Shown: in pieces, positions 1 to 9,920 of the stretch
How positions within the stretch are numbered: position 1 is the stretch's first letter
Layout: every line of letters begins with the position of its first letter
Assembly: GCA_963971535.1 (NCBI GenBank)
Contig: OZ020585.1
Location: forward strand, 23,652,236 to 23,716,235
DNA from: Notolepis coatsorum
Lineage: Eukaryota; Chordata; Actinopteri; Aulopiformes; Paralepididae
Length of the DNA stretch: 64,000 bases
Reading direction: 5' to 3'
Program-made: the position numbers and the translations under genes
Notes under the pieces: model-generated
What the model was told of the DNA's origin: nothing
The model's database searches: none
Seen by the model: only the letters and a program-made list of their open reading frames with translations

Positions 1-655
1 AGCGAAGGTTTTTCTTTTGTCCTTAGGTAATGGGATAACCTTGGCTTCCTTCCAGATCTCGGGGCACACACCTTGCTAAACATTTATTGAAGATGTGACT
101 TAATGGCTTAGACATTTTTTTGGCAGTCATTTTGAGCAGTTTACCATCCAAGTTGTCAATACCAGGAGATTTATCATCAGACAGGTGTAAAAGCATATTT
201 TCAACATTTTCCTCTGTAACATGGTGGAATTCAAACGTGCACTGCTTTTCCTTCATGATACAATCTTTAATGATGTTATGTGACACTGTGTCCTCGACTG
301 CACCCATGGCATTCCTCAGCATGTCTACTTTATTTGTAAAGTAATCATTAAAATTATTTGCAATATCTGCTGGCTTGGTAAAGCATTTACCCTCTGTTTC
401 TATAAAGGAAGGATACATGTTTGAGTTCCTCCCCATTATGTTATTTAACGTTCTCCATAATTATTTCTCATAATTTTTAGAATCACTGATTTTCTGCATG
501 TAGTATTCCCTCTTTCTACATTTATTTAATTTGGTTACCGTGTTTCTTAGTTTACAGTAATGTTATTTGTCACATGGATTACCTGTTCTATTTGCATTTT
601 TTTTTGCATCATCTCGTTGGACCATCAAACTTCTCATCTCATTATTGTAATGGGA
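1..655 (-). pseudogene. Jockey-group LINE, N-terminal RT fragment
   Basis: The reading frame at 23-436 on the minus strand encodes the segment just upstream of and entering a LINE reverse transcriptase (KSPGIDNLDGKLLK). It aligns by eye with the start of the better preserved LINE frame at 8244-9330 (KPPGVDGLDGKLLK, and both begin MGRN). From 437 to about 655 the homology continues upstream as frame-broken sequence matching the region between endonuclease and RT of that copy (9365-9530). The window edge cuts the rest of the RT. It is a dead fragment of the same LINE as 1546-2103, separated from it by an insertion. The clade (Rex1, CR1 or a relative) is my judgement. Confidence 0.75.
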
Positions 656-1545
656 AATATTAAAGGACAAAACGATGAGCCGTTTTATAAATCATTCTGA
701 GTCATTATTAATAATAGAAAAGTTTATTTCACCGTGGCCACAATGAAAGGACAGTTTACAGACAGATACATCATGTTCACACAATAGCGTCTGGCCATAA
801 ACTGACCAGGAGGTCTGGGCAGAACATAGTTTTTTTTTTTTATCCACTTTTTCTCCCATTTTTTCTATATTTTTCTCCCATCCCAATTTCGTATCATCCA
901 ATTCAACCCTCCCCTGTCACGAACGCTGTTTCTTGCCTCCCACAAGCCGGCTGCAATGTGGACTAAGTCATACATAGCACAAGTCCCCTCCGGTACTTGA
1001 GGTAACAGCAGTCGCATCTTTTCACCTGCGCAGCTCGATCTCTCAGTGGCGAGGAGTAACGCGTGGGAGGCTCACGCTGCCCCCGACACTTCCTGATTCT
1101 ACTGCGCAGGCGCCCCAACCGACCTGTAGGAGTCGCTGTCCACAACGCCCGATCCCCACCCATCAGTTTCCCACCCCCTAATACGGCCAATGTGTATTAG
1201 TATGAACGACCAGCTAAACTGAAAGCAATGTGGAGCGCTGGGCTCGAACAGGCGAGCCCAGCGTCTCTGCATTCGTGGCGAGCGCCTTGCCCACTACGCC
1301 ACGTAGCCGCCATTGGGCAGAACATAGTTTATACACACTTGCAAGACGTAACATTAGAACAGATATGACGATGAAAGTAAATAAAAATGGTTCCCAGTTA
1401 CGGGAAGTAATAATAACCTTGTTTTGGCTGGCTGGGGAGATGTCGGTACCTTGGAGTCTCTTAAAGAGACACACACACATTACACTAGTTGGTTACACTG
1501 AAACAGTCAAGCTGTAAAATGATAAAATGATATCTCAACACAGAT
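656..1545. other. Unidentified insertion between two LINE halves
   Basis: This block separates LINE RT sequence (left) from LINE endonuclease sequence (right). Without the SINE at 833-1313 and one TSD copy it is about 400 bp. I recognise no coding region, terminal inverted repeat or LTR in it. A short ACAC tract lies near 1470. Its ends are approximate. Confidence 0.4.
833..1313 (-). mobile_element. tRNA-derived SINE, full length
   Basis: Read on the minus strand, the element starts with a tRNA-like head: an A box resembling TGGCGTAGTGG, and a B box GTTCGAGCCC about 45 nt on. A body follows containing GGAGTCGCTG-like and GCGCCTGCGCAG blocks, and it ends in an A-rich tail (the T run at 831-842). 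It is flanked by a 16-17 bp direct repeat, GGGCAGAACATAGTTT, at 817-832 and 1315-1330. Sister copies are at 4135-4323, 35690-36200 and 62476-62963. I cannot name the family with certainty. Confidence 0.85.
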
Positions 1546-2103
1546 CTATAATGACATGATAATATTTTCCACCACATTATTCAACCAAGGTGCACAATTT
1601 GACCGTGCCGACCATTTTCTCATTGGAGCATGCTGATCAGCAATCCCCATGAAATACTTCATAAATTCTCTGAGTGCTTTTTCTGGGTTTTCTTCATGGC
1701 AAACATCAAACCATTGCTTATTCTTTACCTCCTCCACAAATTGCGCTGGATTAAACCCCTTATAAGACCTTCTATAATTTATCTTGGAGCCAGCTTTAGG
1801 TATTTTGGTCTTCCGTACAATAGCAACTAGGTTATGATCACTAAAACCAACTGTAAGTGACAACACTTTAGTGCAGTGTTTTGGCCTGTTAGTATATATA
1901 TGATCAATGCAGGTTGTTTTAATGGCCCCATATTTATTTGTAGCCATTCTAGTTGGTGATGTCATTACCTGAGTCTTATTACACATTTTGGCAGCTAATG
2001 CAATCTTGTTCCACATGGGGCATTTCTCAGCTGTGTTGTCTAACATTTCACATATACCGTAGATAATTTGAACTGGCACTTGGTGGCCTATAACAGCATC
2101 CAA
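1546..2103 (-). pseudogene. LINE endonuclease fragment (C-terminal half)
   Basis: The 185-residue frame matches the end of an APE-type endonuclease domain and the linker after it. The key segment is TCIDHIYTN followed by the motif SDHNLVAIVRKTK, which carries the conserved Ser-Asp-His of the APE fold. The same arrangement (TCIDHIFTN, then SDHNLIAIVRKTK) is seen at 9365-9901. The N-terminal catalytic part is missing. It belongs with the RT fragment at 1-655 as one minus-strand LINE split by the insertion at 656-1545. Confidence 0.8.
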
Positions 2104-2960
2104 TTAATATGGGTTTTAAATTTGGCAATTGTATTTGTAACCATAAGGCTTCTGTGTACTGTCCTTTTTAAAATAAACTGAAACTGATAGCACTGGAGAG
2201 TTCGTCCTGCGAACCATCCACTGGCATGTCGAGCCTCAGCAGCCTTTCAGATAGCTGTTCCACATGGGTGTAAATAGAGAGTTATGGCCCCTAAAGGAAA
2301 ACGTTTTTGTTGACCCTATGACCTTTACTCTAGTGCCACCATCAGGCCAAAACTTACATTTTCAAATGAGTATATTTGCTGAGAACATTTACTGAGAACA
2401 TTCATGACCCTTAGAGGAATAAACCTATTGATTTTGATGACCATGTGACATGTGACAACGTTTTTGTGTGTCAGTAAACCATATAGTCACAAATATGTTA
2501 TGTCAACATCAATGACCCTGGGGGAAATTAAGCTTTATGAAGAGAGGTGCAAGAACATATTGTTTGTGACTTTGTAAACGATGAAGACAAATGACTGGAT
2601 TCACAGGCAAGAAAGTAGACGCTTGGATATGGTTTGAAAGTCAATGGCTTCAGGTTCCCAGTTGATTTATTTCAGCAGAGCATCAGCGGCAGATTACAGC
2701 AGTTTCACAGGATATGAAAATCTCTCTGACACACACAGCTCGGTCCCGTAGTGTGTGTTCAATGGTAATACAGTTAGATATTTAAGCATTTTCTTGACCC
2801 CCGACCTTTGTTGAGGATAGGCTGGTCCAACTAGCATAGATAGTCAAGTTCTTAAGTGTCCTTGGTCCTCTTAACAAAAGAAAGAACTTCTCCCCAACTT
2901 TACAATGGTAATTGAATCAGTCTGGTTTTGTGTGTGGGTGTGTCTCTAGTCTCTTCGGTA
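2104..2960. other. No gene seen
   Basis: AT-rich sequence without a usable reading frame, terminal repeat or tRNA-like motif that I can recognise. The first 60 bases may be the remainder of the LINE to the left. Confidence 0.5.
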
Positions 2961-2961
2961 C

Positions 2962-3099
<138 letters not shown>

Positions 3100-3351
3100 C
3101 TGTCTGCCAAATTAATTTACATTGGCTCCTTCGAGGTGGGGTGATAACCAGTTTACCATTTTGAGTGGTTGTTCTGGGTGAGACTCTGTGTGTCTTCAAT
3201 ACACAAATTGGTCTGGGCTGTTCTGTTCTTACACATAGTAATAAATGTATGCTGTAATAATTGGTGCTGTTATTTGTCTAATAACAATAAAAAATATACT
3301 TCAAACACTATAGCCAGAACATGGGTCTTCAAAGACTGCAACGTCGGCTTC

Positions 3352-3603
3352 GGCTACATTCACACTGCAAGCCTTAGCGCTCAATTCTGATTTATTGCTC
3401 AGATCAGATTTTTTCACACATGGCCGAGTCAGATTCCAGTGTGAACTGGTCACACTCCTGAACTGACCCACTTGCGCACATTAACAATAATGAATATGAA
3501 TGTGAACATGGAGGACACAGAATTTACAGTTTATGGTCATGAATTCTGATCTGATTTGAAAATATTAATTTGGGCCACTTTTGCCTGCAGTCTGAATGTA
3601 GCC
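3352..3603. mobile_element. Short MITE with 18-19 bp terminal inverted repeats
   Basis: The left end reads GGCTACATTCACACTGCA. The right end, reverse-complemented, reads GGCTACATTCAGACTGCAG: one mismatch over 18 bases. The interior (about 215 bp) has no coding potential and several ATCTGAT/ATCAGAT motifs. I could not settle the TSD, so the superfamily is open. Confidence 0.7.
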
Positions 3604-4134
3604 TTAGTCTTGTTGGTGTCCATCCTGTGCCAGTGGGCTGCGTTAGGACTTCCAAACAATAATCTTGTAAATAATTGTTAATACCCTCCCATTTCCCATT
3701 ATATGAAAGCTACAGCTAATATACGCTACCCTGTGGCTGGGCTGAAGAGCTACAATTATGTGTGGCCATTCCTGGTCATCAGTGTTATTGATGCTCAACC
3801 TAGAAATGCAAACCTCACTTATTGGATAATAAGACATCAGTGACACACCAATGGATGCAAATTCCACACCTGCAGTGCTAGTTGACAGGGGGCACACTGT
3901 GTTCAAGGACACTATAAAAGAAGGAAGGGTCATCCCGTCAGAATACCAGTGTTCTATGCTCTGCTTGGTGCCAGATCTATTGACACTTATGGGGGATGCA
4001 TGGAGAAGCAAAATATACAAGCCATTTGAGGAAATATACATCAACCGATATCATCAAATGTTAGCTAATTAACAATGCAAACAAATTGCTGATGATTCTG
4101 ACATCCAAGGCCAATCAAGAATCAAGAGGTTTAA
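3604..4134. other. Unassigned, two opposing short ORFs
   Basis: A 133-codon frame on minus (3643-4044) overlaps a 73-codon frame on plus (3851-4072, MDANSTPAVLVDRGHT...). I recognise neither. The plus frame has a reasonably protein-like composition, but nothing supports expression. Chance overlap or an old gene or element fragment are both possible. Confidence 0.3.
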
Positions 4135-4323
4135 GCGGCTGGGTGGCGTAGCGGAGATTGCGCCCGTCACCAATGCAAGAGACTCCGGTCTTGAATCCCG
4201 GTGTCAGCATTGCCTGCGGCTTGGGCCAGTCGGCATACTATCTCAATTGACAGAGGTAGCGGGTGGAAGTCGATGGGTGGGGATTGGACGTTGTGGACAA
4301 CGACTCCTACAGGTCGGTTGGGT
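4135..4323 (+). mobile_element. tRNA-derived SINE, 5' part only
   Basis: The head GCGGCTGGGTGGCGTAGCGG carries an A box like that of the copies at 62476 and 36200. A B-box-like CTTGAATCCCGG and the GGACGTTGTGGACAACGACT body block follow. It stops at GGTCGGTTGGG, where L2 sequence in the opposite orientation begins, so the 3' half and tail are missing. Confidence 0.75.
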
Positions 4324-5050
4324 GACGCTGTTTCGCCTTTTTCACCACAGAATCTATGTGTGTTGACCATGTCAGGTCCTCTGGTACTTGAAACTGCTCA
4401 CCCTGTCAACGATAGCCCTGTTTATCCACAGTGGCGTGTGTGTATTCTCCTAAAATCCACGATCACCTCTTTGGTTTTACCAATGTTCAGGATTAGGCTG
4501 TTATCCCGGCACCAGTGTGCCAGTTCATCAACCTCCTCCCGATAGGCCTTCTCGTCGTTGTCAGAGATCAGCCCCACCACCACGTGTCGTCCACAAACTT
4601 CACTATGGAGTTGGAACTGAACCTGGCCACACAGTCATATGTGTACAGTGAATAGAGCAGGGGGCTCAGAACGCAGCCCTGGGGGGACCCGATACTCAGG
4701 GTGATTTTGCTGGAGGTATGACCCCCCACCCTGACCGCCTGGGGCCTGTCACTTAGAAAGTCCAGGATCCAGGCACTCATTGCGGAGCTCAGACCCAAAT
4801 CGATCAGCTTGTCAACCAGTCTGGTGGGGACTATGGTGTTGAAAGCTGAACTATAGTCAATGAACAGCAATCTCACATAGCCCCCCTTCTGACTGTCAAG
4901 GTGAGATATTATGTTGTCTAGTACTTGGGAGACCACATCATCAGTGGACCTGTTTGTCCTATATGCGAACTGCAGTGGGTCCATGTTACTATGGAGAGAG
5001 GCACAGATGTGGTCCTTGACCAGCCTCTCAAAGCATTTCATGACCACAAG
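4324..5050 (-). pseudogene. L2 LINE reverse transcriptase fragment
   Basis: The minus strand encodes the middle of an L2 [53 protein letters not shown] and FVDDT (the last is normally FADDT). It matches the RT at 6432-7820 closely in protein and DNA. The frame is broken past FVDDT, although the DNA homology runs on to 4324, where it abuts a SINE head. The other end, near 5050, abuts a plus-strand LINE. Both catalytic segments are visible but the element is truncated at both ends. Confidence 0.85.
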
Positions 5051-5745
5051 GTAATATAACCTGTTTAAATGTCGGGTCATAAACAAGGAGATGGCTGATC
5101 CCATTCAACTCAATGTCAGCCAAACTGAAAGTCTCACATTGTGCATTCACAAACTACACAGTGTGTAGACATGACCATAATACCAGACATGCTTCAAGTA
5201 GTCGCTTTACCCTACCTCTCCTTAGCAAATGATCTCAATACCTGGGTTTGAGGCTGGTAATAACAACACCAGCCTACAAGCCACGGCAATGGGGGGGGGG
5301 GTCTGCTGATGGAGACTCAGTGTTCAGGGTAACAGAGCATGAGGTTTAAGTTTAAGTTTATTTGGATCCCCATTAGCCACAGCAGTGCTGGGGCTATTCT
5401 TCCTGGGGTCCATAACACATAAAATACAGTTACAGACGTATACACTCACAACATTTACATGTCATACAGACAATTAAAACAACAATAAAAACCCTTATAC
5501 ACTCATAACATTTACATGACATACCGACCATTAAAACAACAATAAAAAACCCTTATACACTCACAACATTTAAATGTCATACAGACAATTAAAACAACAG
5601 TAAAAACCCTAATCAATTTCATAATACAATATAAAAATACAAAATTATACAATATTTTAATAATATATCCCTATCAGACACATGCCTTTTCATCCATATA
5701 TACCTATCTCTTTATCAGACACATACATTTTAATTTACGTACACA

Positions 5746-6434
5746 CTATCTATTAGGGAATGTCAATTTCTTTGGTTGAAAATGTTGTTTTACCACGATT
5801 TTGAAACGGCATTTACTATTCTCCTGCTTAACATGTCTGGGAAGAGAGTTCCATTCCTGCATACCACGGAACATGACAGTTCGCTTCATTGCATTCGACC
5901 TCACTTTTGGAAGTGTAAAACCTCGTGCAGAAGCATGTCTGGTGGAATGGTTGTGTCTGTCAAGACTTATTGATAAATTGTTATATAAAATTGAGGGGAT
6001 CTTTGTAACAAAAATATTCCTAGTGAATACAAGGAGTGAGCAGAGTAATTTATGTTTGACAAGTAACCAAGTTAAACAACTGTGCATCGCTGCAACATTA
6101 GTTCTGTACTCACAGCGAAGCGCTATACGTGCTGCTTTGTTTTGTACCATTTGTAATTTTTTCAGTTTACTCGTCGTTACATTCGACCATACTGCAGGAC
6201 AATAGTCAAGATTTGACAAAACCAGAGCTTGAATGACCTGTTTGATAGAATTTAGTGGTAACAAATGAGCACATCTTTTAACAACAGAAATCCCTCTTCC
6301 CATTTTCACTACTATATTGTTTATATGGTGTGACCATGACAATTTACTGTCTAATGTTACCCCTAGGAGTTTAGTCTCCTGGACTTGATTAATTACCACA
6401 TCACTTATCAAAAGTTTCAAGACTGGGTTCGTTG
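5746..6434 (-). pseudogene. LINE RT C-terminal domain
   Basis: An open 230-residue stretch encodes the thumb and C-terminal region of a Jockey-group RT: KLLGVTLDSKLSWSHHI, then LDYCPAVWSN, KLQMVQNKAARIAL and WNSLPRHVKQ. There is no palm motif here because the upstream part lies beyond the L2 insertion at 8244-9330. The normal stop and 3' UTR follow toward lower coordinates. The frame is undamaged, so the LINE was probably fairly intact when the L2 landed. Confidence 0.85.
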
Positions 6435-7820
6435 TCGGAACACAGTGTGAGAAGAGCATTTATGCAGGTGAACACCAGGAAGGCTGCTGGCCCAGATGGC
6501 ATAACAGGACGTATACTCAAGACCTGTGCCAACCAGCTGGCCCCTGTGTTCACCGTCATATTTAATCAATCACTGGCGGAGTCAGTGGTCCCTGCCTGCT
6601 TCAAGAGGTCTACCATCATCCCTGTGCCGAAGAAACCCTCCCCAGCATGTCCAAATGACTACAGACCGGTGGCACTCACCTCTGTGGTCATGAAATGTTT
6701 CGAGAGGCTGGTCAAGGACCACATTTGTGCCTCCCTCCCCAGTGATATGGACCCTATGCAATTTGCATACAGGACAAACAGGTCCACCGACGACGCGGTC
6801 TCCCAGGTACTGCACAGCACCCTCTCGCACCTTGACCGTCAGAAGGGGGGCTATGTGAGACTGTTGTTCATTGACTACAGCTCAGCGTTCAACACCATAG
6901 TCCCCACCAGACTGGTGGACAAGCTGATCGAGCTAGGTCTGAGCTCCGCCCTGAGCGCCTGGGTACTGGACTTTCTGAGCGAAAGACCCCAGGCGGTCAG
7001 GGTGGGGGGTCAGACCTCCAACACCATCACCCTGAGCATCGGGTCCCCCCAGGGCTGTGTTCTGAGCCCCCTGCTGTACTCACTCTACACACACGACTGT
7101 GTGGCCAAGTTCAGCTCCAACTCCATAGTGAAGTTCGCAGATGACACGGTGGTGGTGGGGCTGATCTCGGACAACGACGAGAAGGCCTACCGGGAGGAGG
7201 TGGAGGTACTGGAACGCTGGTGCCAGGACAACAGCCTGCTCCTGAACATTGGCAAAACCAAGGAACTGATCGTGGATTATAGGAGAGGACAGCAGGAGAC
7301 ACACACACCACTGATGATAAACGGGGCTACCGTGGACAGGGTGAGCAGCTTCAAGTACCTGGGGGTCCACATCTCAGAGGACCTGACATGGTCAACACAC
7401 ATAGGCACAGTAATAAAGAAGGCGAAACAGCGTCTCTACCACCTGAGACAGTTAAGGAAGTTCAGAGTATCGGGGAAGATACTCCAGTCCTTCTACTCAG
7501 GAGCTGTAGAGAGCATCCTGACCGGAAACATCACTGCCTGGTATGGAAACAGCACGGCACAGGACAAGAAGGCCCTACAGAAAGTGGTGCGCTCAGCCGA
7601 GCGTACCACGGGTATTGCACTACCCCCCCTGCAGGTTCTATACAACAAGAGGTGCAAATCCAGAGCCTGCAGGATAATGAAAGACCCTCACCACCCCAAT
7701 AACAGCCTGTTTCAGCTGCTGAGGTCAGGCAGACGCCTGCAAATCTCAGCTACTAGGACAGAGCGGCTTAGGCTCAGCTTCTTCCCCCAGGCCATCAGAG
7801 CCATGAACAATGTACATTGA
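6432..7820 (+). CDS. L2 reverse transcriptase ORF (5'-truncated)
   Basis: A 462-codon uninterrupted frame for the RT of an L2-clade LINE, used for target-primed reverse transcription. Motifs in order are RKAAGPDGI (about 16-24), [10 protein letters not shown] (about 80), [11 protein letters not shown] with the first catalytic Asp (about 148), [18 protein letters not shown] (about 205), FADDTVVVG with the Asp pair (about 235) and FKYLGVHIS (about 315). It ends with SFFPQAIRAMNN, the usual L2 C-terminus. The endonuclease half is absent because of 5' truncation, and the apparent start lies at the insertion junction. It cannot mobilise itself, but the polymerase motifs are complete. Confidence 0.85.
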   Translation: MSEHSVRRAFMQVNTRKAAGPDGITGRILKTCANQLAPVFTVIFNQSLAESVVPACFKRSTIIPVPKKPSPACPNDYRPVALTSVVMKCFERLVKDHICASLPSDMDPMQFAYRTNRSTDDAVSQVLHSTLSHLDRQKGGYVRLLFIDYSSAFNTIVPTRLVDKLIELGLSSALSAWVLDFLSERPQAVRVGGQTSNTITLSIGSPQGCVLSPLLYSLYTHDCVAKFSSNSIVKFADDTVVVGLISDNDEKAYREEVEVLERWCQDNSLLLNIGKTKELIVDYRRGQQETHTPLMINGATVDRVSSFKYLGVHISEDLTWSTHIGTVIKKAKQRLYHLRQLRKFRVSGKILQSFYSGAVESILTGNITAWYGNSTAQDKKALQKVVRSAERTTGIALPPLQVLYNKRCKSRACRIMKDPHHPNNSLFQLLRSGRRLQISATRTERLRLSFFPQAIRAMNNVH

Positions 7821-8243
7821 GTGCTCAGACCATTGAACTGTCCACACACAAGCACACATGAACACACACACGACACGCACACTGTGCACGCTCACACACG
7901 AGCAGCCACTTAACACTTTAACATGAGCGGGCACACACTCATGTCGCACACACGCACACTTATGGCCAAAGGAAAGGACACTTTAAATTAGAATAACAGG
8001 AACAGTGTATTGCACTACCAAAGCTAACTAGCATGTCACACATGCGCTGTAAATAACTATGTACAGATACCGAGATGTCACTCCATGTTACCTGCTATCT
8101 GTTACTGCACAATGTTGTTTCTTCTTTGATTCTATTATATGTACCACTGTATTGCACATCGTTGCGGGCAAGACCACCCGCATTTCATTGTATACCTGTA
8201 TGCCGTGACAATTAAAACTCTTGACTTGACTTGACTTGACTTG
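6435..8243 (+). mobile_element. L2 LINE (inner copy), 5'-truncated
   Basis: It starts within the protein at EHSVRRAFMQVNTRKAAG, equivalent to the start of RT homology in the other L2 copies, and ends after a 420-bp 3' UTR in the pentamer tail (TTGAC)n at about 8220-8243. The tail differs from the (GAAACTT)n tail of the other L2 copies here, so this is a second L2 subfamily. It interrupts the minus-strand LINE at 5345-9918. Confidence 0.88.
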
Positions 8244-9330
8244 TTCTTAGAGTATGGTTTGAACCGAAAATGATGCTACTTGTCTTTGATATGTTTAGAA
8301 CTAGTTTGTTATTCTTTATCCATTCCATCACTGATTGCAACTCTGCCTTTAGGACCGTATTTAATTCATTGGCTGTTGAGGCTGATGTGTAAATCGTTGA
8401 ATCATCCGCATACATAGAAATATAGGACTTATTTAGGACAAGAGGCATGTCATTTGTAAATATGGTGTAGAGCAAAGGCCCAAGGCAACTTCCTTGGGGT
8501 ACTCCACACCTTACCGTTTTAACTTCTGAGTAACTCCCATTAAAAAAAACTATTTGTTTCCGGTTTGCTAAATAAGTTTGCATCCAAGATAGTGCAGATG
8601 AGGAGAAACCGTAACATTCAAGTTTTTTAAGTAAGAATTTGTGATCTATGATGTCGAATGCTGCAGTAAAATCAAGCAAGACAGCTCCAACCATTTTCTT
8701 TTTATCTATCTCTTTCAGCCAATCATCCGTCATTTGGGTTAAAGCAGTCGCTGTTGAATGTCCTTCACGATATGCATGTTGAAAATCAGTGGTCAATGTG
8801 TTAAAAGAAAAGTAGCTTTTAATCTGTTCACTTACTATTCTTTCCATCAGTTTTCTCAAAACTGGCAGTAAACTTATGGGACGACTATTAGATCCTGAGA
8901 ATGGCAATTTCAAATTTTTTGGCAGTGGTATTACTTTGGCAGTTTTCCACTGTTGCGGATACAAACATTCACTAAAGGATTGATTTATAATATGACAGAT
9001 AGCAGGGGCAATTAAATCAGGGACCAATTTCAGAAGTTTCCCGTCAAGACCGTCAACACCTGGTGGTTTGTTTTTAGTGGTACTTAACATATGTTCTACA
9101 TTACTTATAGTCACGCTATCAAAATTAAATTGACAATTTCTATCTTTCATTATTTTATTCTTTATTAATAAATAAGATTTTTCATTATCTATTGTTTGCA
9201 TATTATTCCTTAAATTATCTACTTTTCCAATAAAATAATTGTTAATATGATTAGCAATCTCAACTGGTTTGGTGAGGAATTTTCCTTCTGTTTCTAGAAA
9301 GGATGGGGTAGGTTTCTTATTCCTGCCCAT
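8244..9330 (-). pseudogene. LINE reverse transcriptase, N-terminal and palm region
   Basis: About 360 residues are open. PPGVDGLDGKLLK (89-101), KTAKVIPLPK (129-138) and SRPISLLPVLRKLMERIV (149-166) precede LLDFTAAFDIIDH, which has the first catalytic Asp (220). CGVPQGSCLGPLLYTIF (275-291), YADDS with the Asp pair (307-311) and NNKLVLNISKT follow. The frame ends where the L2 tail at 8243 begins, so the last dozen apparent residues are L2 sequence. Continuation is at 5746-6434. The palm motifs are intact and the truncation is purely from insertion. Confidence 0.88.
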
Positions 9331-9364
9331 TATTTCATTTAGAGTATTCCATAATAATTTACTG

Positions 9365-9918
9365 TCATTTTTTTATATAATTAAACCTATTTTCATAATA
9401 CAATTTCTTCTTCTTTTTATTACATTTTGTAACAACATTTCTTAATTTACAATATACCTCCCAGTCTGATTTATAACCTGATGTATTTGCTATTAATTTA
9501 GCTCGATTACGTTCTATCATATATTCTTTTAGTTCAGCATCCAACCATGGTGTTCTGACGCTTCTGACGGTAAACTTTCTCAATGGTGCATGTTTGTCAA
9601 CAAGTGGCATAAAAATGGTATCAAATTCCCATAGAGATTTTTCAGGATCTTTTTCCCTCAACACCTTTGACCAACATAGATTTTCAACATCCTTCACAAA
9701 GCTGTCTTGATTAAACATTTTATACGATCTTTTGTAAATTATTTTAGGTCCCAGTTTTGGCATTTTAGTCTTCCTCACAATAGCAATTAAGTTATGGTCG
9801 CTACAACCAACAGTTACAGATACCGCCTTGGAACATAGCTCCGCATTGTTAGTAAAAATGTGATCAATGCAGGTGGAGACCTGGTTACCATCCTTTTTCA
9901 AACATATCCTAGTTGGTT
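9365..9918 (-). pseudogene. LINE endonuclease C-terminal part
   Basis: The minus strand encodes STCIDHIFTNNAELCSKAV, then GCSDHNLIAIVRKTKMPKLGPK and a basic linker rich in Lys (NKKKKKLYYENRF). The SDH motif of APE-type endonucleases is present, but the N-terminal catalytic Asn/Glu region is lost at the truncation point near 9918. A frame break near 9340-9365, with a T-rich stretch, separates it from the RT frame. Confidence 0.82.
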
Positions 9919-9920
9919 AG

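Larger units (their letters stand above)
5345..9918 (-). mobile_element. Minus-strand Jockey-group LINE inserted in L2
   Basis: Its 3' end is at 5345, with a (TTTAAG)n tail, followed by the stem-loop 3' UTR at 5364-5411 and about 330 bp of AT-rich 3' UTR with short tandem repeats (5440-5600). The ORF runs upstream through 5746-6434, is split by an L2 (6435-8243), and continues at 8244-9330 (RT) and 9365-9918 (endonuclease). It is 5'-truncated inside the endonuclease. The residues on the two sides of the L2 (IIFGSNHTLRT, then NPVLKLLISDVVINQ) join naturally. Confidence 0.82.
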
